Positions 62,001 through 64,000 of a DNA stretch of 64,000 nucleotides are shown here, one piece after another. The stretch lies in the NCBI GenBank assembly GCA_029721515.1, contig CM056564.1, positions 5,313,011 to 5,377,010 on the forward strand, written 5' to 3'. The translations under genes and the position numbers were made by a program. Numbering within the stretch: position 1 is the stretch's first letter; the number at the start of each line of letters is the position of its first letter. The stretch is from Synanceia verrucosa. Lineage: Eukaryota > Chordata > Actinopteri > Perciformes > Synanceiidae. Under the pieces are notes generated by a model. That model did not search any database, was not told the DNA's origin, and worked only from the letters and a program-made list of their open reading frames with translations.

Positions 62001-62895
62001 TGACTTGGTGTAATCTGTCGCTGCAGTGTTTTTTGCTGTCAGCTAAGATTTGAATCTGTTTATTTGCAGAGGAAATAAGGCTGCTCAAGTGTCCTCCTGT
62101 AATGCATGTCATGTTTATGTGATATTTGTTCATGTGTTATTCTGCAGTGCCTCCTCAGTTCCTGAACTACCCGACCAACACGTACGCCTACGAGTCCACA
62201 GACATCGAGCTGGAGTGTGCGGTGACAGGAAACCCACCGCCAACAGTCCGTTGGATGAAGAACGGTGAGGAAGTCATCCCCAGCGACTACTTCCAGATAG
62301 TGGTGAGTCACAGAGAAAATTAGAGATGCAGTCATACTCAATGTTACGTTGCGCTAACGTTTTGCGCCACACGCAGCAGGAAATGACTATACTGGATCTG
62401 AGATATTTGGAAAAAAAACTTGAAGAAGATGAAACCAAAAATGCTCATATTCTACCTCTACCTAAGTTATGGGCTGCTGGGCTCTGTATTTATGATGGTA
62501 CTGAATGTCACACTGACACTATTTCTAAATAACTCATAAGTTATAATAAATACGTTTTTTTTTTTAATCTGGGTGAGAAAATCGCATAATGTGATAATGC
62601 AGATCTCATTATCCTATAATGTACCATAAAAAGATAGCACACATCTGTAAAAGCTCTTTAACACTGTTTTATGTGATCATTATACAATATGTTCTTGGTT
62701 TTATAATGTATAAACTAGACTTTGTTGTATACTTCAAAGCTTTTATGGAAGTGTTTAATGTGTCTCTTATTCAGGACGGCAGTAACCTGCAGATTTTGGG
62801 TTTGGTGAAGTCCGATGAAGGATTTTATCAATGTGTAGCTGAAAACTCAGCTGGCAGCTCACAGGCCATGGCTCAGCTGCTGCTCCGAGAGCCAG
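24209..62895 (+). CDS. dcc: DCC netrin receptor, partial: Ig domains 1-4 (six joined exons)
   Basis: The joined coding sequence is 24209-24571, 36015-36302, 44022-44172, 44714-44850, 62148-62302 and 62775-62895. It totals 1215 nt and reads through without a stop. DCC is a single-pass membrane receptor for netrin-1 (and draxin) on growth cones and migrating cells. Its ectodomain has four Ig domains followed by six fibronectin III domains. Only the Ig domains lie here; signal peptide, FNIII, transmembrane and cytoplasmic parts are outside the window. Each domain has the paired Ig cysteines and the Trp after the first one. Assignment to DCC rather than neogenin rests on GPLR at the start of Ig2, FLQRP and KKYSLL in Ig3, and VPPxFLNxP with DYFQIV in Ig4, as recalled from family sequences. 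Intron phases (1,1,2,1,0,1) keep the domains modular. The Ig1 segment YQCLATLDGLGSI looks somewhat neogenin-like, but the rest favours DCC. Confidence 0.9.
25636..25850 (+). repeat. teleost interspersed repeat fragment
   Basis: The block GATGTTCATTTAGTGAATTA, TGGCTCCATTGAGAGTCAAA, CAGACCATAAAGCAGG and TTGATTGACAGGTC is a sequence type I have seen repeatedly in fish genomes. The class is unknown and the boundaries are approximate. Confidence 0.45.
27797..27841 (+). repeat. (TG)n microsatellite
   Basis: Interrupted by TGCG units. A (CA)n tract lies at 27632-27656. Confidence 0.92.
28362..28606 (+). repeat. (CA)n, (TG)n and (GA)n cluster
   Basis: Tracts are at 28362-28399 (CA), 28477-28507 (TG) and 28575-28606 (GA). 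Confidence 0.93.
28725..28898 (-). pseudogene. LINE pol C-terminal fragment
   Basis: Minus-strand translation gives VVIDVAVPADANIRKKEHEK then VEKYQGLKEQLERMWKVKAS. The D-V-A-x-P-x-D pattern followed by a Lys/Glu-rich helix resembles the restriction-enzyme-like endonuclease end of non-LTR retrotransposon proteins (R2/R4-like clades, from memory). The fragment continues after the SINE at 29142-29236. It is short and frame-broken. Clade assignment is tentative. Confidence 0.55.
28899..29141 (-). mobile_element. second SINE-type repeat, inserted in a LINE fragment
   Basis: Plus-strand reading runs from AAATGGTAAATGGTCTGTAT, TTATATAGCGCC and CATTCACCCATTCACACACA to CCCACTGAGCCCTGCCGCC. On the minus strand the last part resembles a tRNA-derived head: GCTCAGTGGGTAGAGAG as box A and CCGGTTCTATCC as box B. 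It splits a LINE-derived segment at 28725-28898 and 29142-29236. Confidence 0.7.
29142..29236 (-). pseudogene. continuation of LINE fragment beyond the SINE
   Basis: CCACTATGTCTGGCTGGTTA and CTTGTCAGTCTGGATGCTGG continue the same LINE-derived sequence that stops at 28898, so the SINE was inserted into a pre-existing LINE copy. It ends at the (AT)n tract. Confidence 0.5.
29247..29307 (+). repeat. (AT)n followed by (GA)n
   Basis: (TA)16 at 29247-29279, then (GA)12 at 29284-29307, separated by CGGA. It lies directly after the LINE fragment. Confidence 0.93.
29889..30020 (-). mobile_element. diverged partial copy of the second SINE type
   Basis: CACATTCACCCATTCACACA, GGGAGCAGTTTGGGGTTAGC, GTCTTGCTCATGGACACCAC and GAATCAAACCACCAATCTTC match, with divergence, the middle of the repeat at 28.9 kb. 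Confidence 0.55.
30149..30180 (+). repeat. (AAT)n microsatellite
   Basis: About ten units. Confidence 0.92.
30480..30680. promoter_or_regulatory. candidate conserved non-coding element
   Basis: This unique, mixed-composition stretch within the intron between Ig1 and Ig2 contains homeodomain-type cores (ACTAATTAGC, CCAATTAACGG) and a long block, CCGACTGTCGGAGGATTTGG to GGCGATGATTCAGAGCAGG, without repeat character. It also holds an open frame (30500-30811) with no recognisable family. Regulatory function is an inference from composition only. Confidence 0.25.
31236..31488 (+). mobile_element. tRNA-headed SINE, copy B
   Basis: Starts GGTGGTGTAGTGGTTAGCAC, with box B as GGGTTCTATTCC. The body contains GTGTGGAGTTTGCATGTTCT and CTTCCTCCCACCATCCAAAA. 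It ends near TCCTGTGATGAAAATGGAG, so the last part of the tail is missing. Confidence 0.8.
31738..32185 (+). mobile_element. 5' fragment of a Tc1-like transposon (third family)
   Basis: The fragment starts at TATACTGACAGTGCATAGCA then TCATGACCACCT, resembling the terminal repeat of another fish Tc1-like family. It continues into the N-terminal helix-turn-helix of the transposase on the plus strand: SRGLDQSISRTAALVGCSWS, then YQKWSKEGPVVNQRQGHE. The reading frame ends shortly after, and nothing matching the catalytic domain follows, so the copy is 3'-truncated. It sits between two SINEs in opposite orientation (31.2 and 32.5 kb). Confidence 0.75.
32212..32345 (+). repeat. teleost interspersed repeat fragment
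   Basis: GTTTGTCCATCCCAGTTATG, ACAAGATATCTCAGGAACAC, CTGGAGGGATTTTGATTTAA and GGATGAACTGATTAGAATTT are typical of a dispersed fish repeat. A related short piece (CCTGGAGGGATTTTTGAGGA, then AAGATCACTGTGACCTCACA) occurs at about 34790-34860. The class is not assigned. Confidence 0.45.
32508..32817 (-). mobile_element. tRNA-headed SINE, copy C
   Basis: Near full-length copy in reverse orientation. The right end, in reverse, is GGGCGGCACGGTGCTGTAGT, with intact box B GGGTTCGAATCCCGGCTCC. The tail includes CAGGGTACACCCTGGACAAG and ATCCCAGCTGTCTTAGG. It is inverted relative to copy B, about 1.0 kb away. Confidence 0.85.
35894..35939 (+). repeat. (AAT)n microsatellite near the Ig2 exon
   Basis: About fifteen units, ending 75 bp before the splice acceptor of the dcc Ig2 exon. 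Confidence 0.94.
36015..36302 (+). CDS. dcc: dcc exon encoding Ig domain 2 (probably exon 3)
   Basis: The acceptor is CTCCCTCCAG|GT. Its first two bases join the G at the end of the Ig1 exon to give Gly, so the junction reads VA-GPLRVVVPTESV as in DCC. The donor is CCAG|GTGATT. The exon is 288 nt with phase-1 introns on both sides, so a whole domain is carried by one exon. The Ig cysteines are in LLRCEVSGDP and YRCLADNPG, and the Trp is in IRWQKN. LPSGSLQVSRVQPPDSATY is the F-G region, and SRTGTDAELRVLP matches the DCC end of Ig2 except that the segment begins STRTG. A plausible branch point lies in GTGACTGAACTC about 30 bp upstream, and an (AAT)n tract ends 75 bp upstream. Confidence 0.93.
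37972..38662 (+). mobile_element. probable MITE with partial inverted ends
   Basis: The left end GGCCAATTTATAGTACTCCG and the right end, in reverse, GGCCGGGCTAGAATATACTT then CTCCG are related inverted repeats. CTCCGT/ACGGAG motifs recur near both ends. The segment is more GC-rich and CpG-rich than its surroundings. I recognise this as a fish repeat type but cannot fix the superfamily, and no target duplication is clear. Confidence 0.5.
39062..39240 (+). repeat. dispersed repeat (ATAGAATTACTTTATTGATC type)
   Basis: AGAATAGAATTACTTTATTG followed by ATCCCAACCTGGGAAATTAC is a sequence type repeated across teleost genomes. It runs directly into the minisatellite. Confidence 0.5.
39241..39655 (+). 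repeat. minisatellite, five imperfect ~60-80-bp units
   Basis: The unit contains GCAAATAAACAGTCAGGTGC, AGTGAAATAAAGATAAACAG and TAGGTTATGATACAGGTATG. Recognisable units start near 39270, 39347, 39423, 39495 and 39568. The two central units are nearly identical; the outer ones are diverged. Confidence 0.75.
40765..41187 (+). mobile_element. TTAA-flanked MITE family, copy 3
   Basis: It starts TTAACTCATTGAGTG and ends GGCACTCAAAGAATTA, giving inverted ends. It shares CATATTTCAAGACCCACAGA, ATTTTGTACTATGACTCTGA, GAAAGAAGAGACTCTCTGTT and GCGTTGGATTTTAAATGACC with the other copies. Confidence 0.8.
42286..42391 (-). mobile_element. tRNA-headed SINE, copy D (internally deleted)
   Basis: Only the tail (CATCCATCCATCCATTTTCT, ATCGCTTATCCTCTCATAGG) and the head (CTTGCTGTGAGGCGACAGTG, ACCACCGTGCCGCCC) remain, directly joined. 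The ~200-bp body and box B are deleted. Confidence 0.75.
42698..42720 (+). repeat. (AAT)n microsatellite
   Basis: About seven units. (TG)n tracts follow at 42779-42801 and 42930-42971. Confidence 0.9.
43143..43441 (+). mobile_element. tRNA-headed SINE, copy E
   Basis: Near full-length. The head is GGCACGGTGGTGCAGTGGTT, with intact box B GGGTTCGAATCC. The body carries a short deletion in the TTTGCATGTTCTCCCC region. The tail ends GATGGATGGATGGA, the tetranucleotide repeat typical of this SINE's 3' end. Confidence 0.83.
44022..44172 (+). CDS. dcc: dcc exon encoding first half of Ig domain 3 (probably exon 4)
   Basis: The acceptor is CATCTCTCTCTCAG|AG. The split codon gives Glu, and translation continues EPGVSRNLQFLQRPARVA, which matches the DCC Ig3 start (FLQRP is diagnostic). 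The first Ig cysteine is in VLECSASGYP and the Trp in IQWRRGEELIQS. The exon ends at CTG|GTCTGT, leaving two bases of a Trp codon (phase 2). It is the only nearby GT that joins the next exon in frame and gives the family spacing. The donor is weak: position +3 is C instead of a purine. The length is 151 nt, and with the next exon it makes 288 nt, identical to the Ig2 exon. Confidence 0.9.
44173..44713 (+). other. dcc: dcc intron splitting Ig3 (phase 2)
   Basis: This 541-bp intron has a weak GTCTGT donor and a strong TCTGCAG acceptor preceded by CTTCCTCTCTC. I see no repeat or open frame of note in it. Confidence 0.88.
44714..44850 (+). CDS. dcc: dcc exon encoding second half of Ig domain 3 (probably exon 5)
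   Basis: The acceptor is CTCTCTCTGCAG|GA. The first base completes the split Trp codon, then NKKYSLLVGSNLIIRSVTDD follows, matching DCC (KKYSLL, SNLLI, VTDDDSG). The second Ig cysteine is in GSYSCTASNKN. NHNIT carries an N-x-T glycosylation sequon that DCC also shows in this loop (NENIS). The donor is TTCTAG|GTGAGT, a near-perfect consensus. The exon is 137 nt and ends in phase 1. The intron separating it from the first half of Ig3 is only 541 bp, the second shortest complete intron in the window. Confidence 0.93.
45438..46140 (+). repeat. teleost interspersed repeat (class unknown)
   Basis: It starts AGTCAAGTCAATTTAATTTG, TACAGCCCAATATCACAAAT and CCTCAGAGGGCTGTACAGG, and continues to AACTGGATCCATGGATATCT and CAGGACTCCAGGGAAGAAGT. 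I recognise this as a high-copy sequence in many fish genomes, but cannot assign its class. No intact open frame is present. Confidence 0.6.
47133..47455 (+). mobile_element. tRNA-headed SINE, copy F (5'-truncated)
   Basis: Begins within the head at CACAGCAAGAAGGTACCGGG, continues through the body and full tail (GGGTGTACCCTGCCTTTCAC, CTAAGACAGCTGGGATAGAC), and ends in (GGAT)n. The 5' truncation removes box A. Confidence 0.82.
48486..49009 (+). repeat. duplicated block, two direct copies
   Basis: GACGAGGAGG at 48486 and GACGAGGAGT at 48799 begin two direct copies. Both then carry ATTTATTGTTGTTGTTAAGT, GTCAACCGGAAGT, TTGTTGAAAGGG, CAGCGCCACCTAG (CAGCACCACCTAG in the first), GTGCTGTGTTCTGA and AATCATATATAGAACAA. 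Copy 1 is 313 bp. Copy 2 is about 211 bp and lacks an internal segment. The sequence upstream from 48210 may belong to the same element. Confidence 0.75.
49076..49535 (+). mobile_element. TTAA-flanked MITE family, copy 4 (best preserved ends)
   Basis: TTAA is present at both ends (49076-49079 and 49532-49535), with inverted ends CTCTTTAGGTGC and TGCACTCAGAG. A TTAA target site is the hallmark of piggyBac-type transposition. The interior matches copies 1-3 along its length. The element is 460 bp and encodes no protein. Confidence 0.8.
50815..51090. promoter_or_regulatory. candidate conserved non-coding element
   Basis: This unique segment has closely spaced CGTGATTAGATGATTAGGAT, CCATAATAATGAG, CGGCTCATTAGCCACTTCC and GCGGCTTAATGA motifs, plus a perfect 10-bp inverted repeat at 51059-51085. 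Its composition differs from the AT-rich flanks. No repeat or coding signal is seen. Confidence 0.25.
51190..51500 (+). repeat. degenerate T/G-rich tandem repeat
   Basis: Variants of GTTATAGTGTTGTTA, GGGTGTTATAGTG and TTTTATGTGTTGTCATAAGG recur about every 25-40 bp. The plus strand is strongly depleted in C. It is intronic and non-coding. Confidence 0.6.
55809..56039 (+). pseudogene. Tc1-like transposase N-terminal fragment
   Basis: This is the DNA-binding (paired-like helix-turn-helix) portion of a Tc1-type transposase. At least one frameshift lies between the ARSMNVHESTISRLR block and the DRHLRDRTLPA block. It stops after GRRLT. No DDE catalytic region follows, so no functional protein can be made. 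Confidence 0.75.
56175..56819 (+). mobile_element. PIF/Harbinger-type MITE
   Basis: The element has perfect 19-bp terminal inverted repeats, GGCTACGTTCAGACTGCAG at 56175-56193 and its exact complement at 56801-56819. They are flanked on both sides by TTA (56172-56174 and 56820-56822), the 3-bp target duplication typical of PIF/Harbinger. The interior is rich in CGGAT and GATCGGAT motifs arranged partly symmetrically, and no transposase is encoded. Orientation is arbitrary. It is inserted inside the Tc1-like relic, so it is the younger of the two. Confidence 0.88.
58161..58339 (+). mobile_element. 180-bp fold-back MITE
   Basis: Inverted ends GTATTAGGGCCACATTGAAA (58161-58180) and TTTCACTGTGGCCCTAATAC (58320-58339) pair except for two positions. 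The centre contains a second self-complementary block, GAATAAAGTCGAAATTATGA followed by CTTTATTCTCG. Read as one strand, nearly the whole element could form a hairpin. It encodes no protein. Confidence 0.75.
58711..58932 (+). repeat. cluster of interrupted (TG)n tracts
   Basis: (TG)n tracts with CG interruptions at 58711-58756 and 58853-58910, and a short (CA)n at 58918-58931. Confidence 0.9.
59031..59080 (+). repeat. long uninterrupted (TG)n microsatellite
   Basis: About 24 uninterrupted TG units. Confidence 0.94.
59937..60300 (+). pseudogene. hAT transposase 5' relic with BED zinc finger (ZBED5-like)
   Basis: The segment begins with GGTTTTTCAAAGTGTGAGGC and GCCTCCTCTGGGAGGCACC, typical of hAT-element termini in fish. 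It then encodes DPDYLKFDFSCIGPDNPLPQ and CVISKELLANDRMIPCKL, resembling the BED-type zinc finger at the N-terminus of ZBED5-like hAT transposases. In the family the finger has a C-x-x-C pair; here the second Cys is replaced by Ser (CVIS). The expected C-terminal His-x-x-x-x-His part is scrambled by a frameshift. No downstream catalytic domain is visible, so it is a dead 5' fragment. Confidence 0.65.
62148..62302 (+). CDS. dcc: dcc exon encoding first half of Ig domain 4 (probably exon 6)
   Basis: The acceptor is GTGTTATTCTGCAG|TG. The split codon gives Val, and the exon reads VPPQFLNYPTNTYAYESTD, matching the DCC Ig4 start. The first cysteine is in ELECAVTGNPPP and the Trp in VRWMKNGEEVIPSDYFQIV, with the MKNG and IPSDYF blocks typical of DCC/neogenin. 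The donor is GTG|GTGAGT, and the exon ends on a codon boundary (phase 0). The length is 155 nt. The exon lies 17.3 kb downstream of the Ig3 exons, after the largest complete intron here. Confidence 0.94.
62303..62774 (+). other. dcc: dcc intron splitting Ig4 (phase 0)
   Basis: This 472-bp intron has a GTGAGT donor and a TTATTCAG acceptor. It is AT-rich, with no recognisable repeat. Confidence 0.9.
62775..62895 (+). CDS. dcc: dcc exon encoding second half of Ig domain 4 (probably exon 7)
   Basis: The acceptor is GTCTCTTATTCAG|GA, in phase 0. It reads DGSNLQILGLVKSDEGFYQC, in which VKSDEGFYQCVAEN is a signature shared by DCC and neogenin. The second Ig4 cysteine is in FYQCVAENSAG. The exon ends LLREP plus one base before GTAGGA (phase 1), where family members move into the Pro-rich linker before the first fibronectin III domain. 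The length is 121 nt. The intron from the preceding exon is 472 bp. No further dcc exon is visible to the end of the window. Confidence 0.94.
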
Positions 62896-64000
62896 GTAGG
62901 AGCTCACACACACAGCAAAAAACAAACTGCTGTCATCACCTGCTGTCATGACATCATTTCCTCTCTGACCATGCTGTATACCCTGTGGCATCACATCTCA
63001 ATTTGCAGCTTTCTGTGATGAGTTTATTCTTTTTTTAAACCTCTTTCTCACATTGTTTTGCATTAGCAAGTCTTGAAAAGCAATAATGCATGTTTTTTTA
63101 AAAACAAATCTGGTCTCAGTTCTGGTTGATGCAGAGCAGATTTTTAGTCTAAGCTGTCTGAAATCAGCTTCAATGTTCATTTTTTCAAACTAGTTATCTG
63201 TTCATCACCACACAGATAGAGACATGTGACTGCTAAATGAACATGCAACCATCATTCAGTGTTAGTGATAAATTACCTGTCACATGGTGTTAGATAGCAC
63301 TTTGTTATGACAGCAGAGACAGTTTATAATATCCAAGCTACCAGTTTTAATCATAAAGGGCATCAGTGTAATCACAGCAGAGATAAAAGGCAAATCATGT
63401 CACATCAGAAACACAAACGACTATTTTTCATTATTTACAGTTTGATATGTTCCTACTGGATTATAATCCATAAATTGTACATGATCAGTCAGACAGTTAT
63501 GGGAGCAATCTGGCTCATTATTTAAAAGATGAAATCAACTGAAGGAAATTGCATTTACCAAAGGACAAACATTTGGCACTTCCTCTAATGATAAACAGCG
63601 CAGCAGATGTCACTACTGAAAACAAATAAATAAATGGAAAAGCACAAATGACTCATTTTGTTGCACAAGTTAATTGATTGAAAAGCAAAAATGAAGTAAT
63701 TTCACTGCATGGAAAATAACAGCAATTGCTAGTGTGTGTGCACAAAATAAGAAAAAAGAAAAGGTGCCAAGTGGTCTCTGTTTAATCATACCATACTGTA
63801 TGTCTCATAATTATGATTAATAATTACATTTGTTAATTGTTAAGAGGTCATAGTTAATGGCGAAAATTATTATTACATGTTGTCAGTCATACATTTGAGT
63901 TATGGCATTCATAATCACCACAATTATAATTAGTAACTCGTAACTGCTCCTTCTATTATGAATTGACACTATGCATGAAGAAACTGACTTGAACCATGAC
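62896..64000 (+). other. dcc: 5' start of dcc intron after the Ig4 exons
   Basis: The donor is GTAGGA. The remaining 1.1 kb to the window edge is AT-rich and shows no exon or repeat that I can identify. The next expected coding segment is the linker and first fibronectin III domain. Confidence 0.8.

Larger units (their letters stand above)
44851..62147 (+). other. dcc: dcc intron between Ig3 and Ig4 exons
   Basis: This 17.3-kb intron has a GTGAGT donor and a TTCTGCAG acceptor. Repeats are annotated individually. The intervals 49.6-51.0 kb, 51.5-55.4 kb, 56.9-58.1 kb and 60.7-62.1 kb show no gene. They consist of unique AT-rich sequence, short microsatellites and a few stretches with regulatory-like composition. 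Confidence 0.87.

Noticed and set aside
1..64000. CRISPR arrays, phage, operons, rRNA or canonical tRNA genes
   Set aside because: Nothing of this kind is seen. The tRNA-like sequences are SINE heads without a full cloverleaf, and the direct repeats are microsatellites or transposons.

Overview
The window is a stretch of vertebrate chromosome, almost certainly from a ray-finned (teleost) fish. The evidence is intron-interrupted immunoglobulin-domain coding sequence with GT-AG splice sites, dense (CA)n/(TG)n microsatellites, several Tc1-like transposons, hAT-, PIF/Harbinger- and piggyBac-type miniature elements, and repeated copies of a tRNA-headed SINE of the type common in percomorph fishes. 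The species cannot be named from the sequence. There are no operons, CRISPR arrays or other prokaryotic features.

One protein-coding gene is recognisable: dcc (deleted in colorectal carcinoma, a netrin receptor), on the + strand. Six consecutive coding exons encode the four N-terminal Ig domains: 24209-24571 (Ig1), 36015-36302 (Ig2), 44022-44172 plus 44714-44850 (Ig3), and 62148-62302 plus 62775-62895 (Ig4). They total 1215 nt (405 codon equivalents) with no frame break. Ig1 and Ig2 are single exons bounded by phase-1 introns. Ig3 is split by a phase-2 intron and Ig4 by a phase-0 intron. The signal-peptide exon must lie upstream of the window. The fibronectin III domains, transmembrane segment and cytoplasmic P1-P3 motifs must lie downstream. 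Ig3 and Ig4 residues fit DCC better than its paralogue neogenin.

Layout: 1-24208 is the 3' part of the intron before Ig1. It holds a Tc1-like relic (5.7-7.0 kb), SINE A (11.0 kb), two related Harbinger-like MITEs (14.6 and 17.2 kb, the second nested in a hAT-like element) and a second Tc1-like relic (20.3-21.5 kb). The intron 24572-36014 holds a LINE fragment split by a SINE (28.7-29.2 kb), SINEs B and C flanking a third Tc1-like fragment (31.2-32.8 kb), and an (AAT)n tract 75 bp before the Ig2 exon. The intron 36303-44021 holds a probable MITE (38.0-38.7 kb), an ~80-bp minisatellite (39.2-39.6 kb) and SINEs D and E. The 17.3-kb intron 44851-62147 holds another teleost interspersed repeat, SINE F, a duplicated block (48.5-49.0 kb), a Tc1-like element carrying a Harbinger MITE with TTA target duplication (55.5-56.9 kb), a 180-bp fold-back (58.2 kb) and a hAT BED-finger relic (60 kb). 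A four-copy TTAA-flanked MITE family lies at 3.8, 19.5, 40.8 and 49.1 kb.

The remaining open frames are short, often low-complexity (CA-repeat translations) or overlap repeats, and were not called as genes. I found no new biological system. The most informative material is the dcc ectodomain gene structure, the nested transposon chronology in its introns, and a few non-repetitive intronic stretches that could be conserved regulatory elements.
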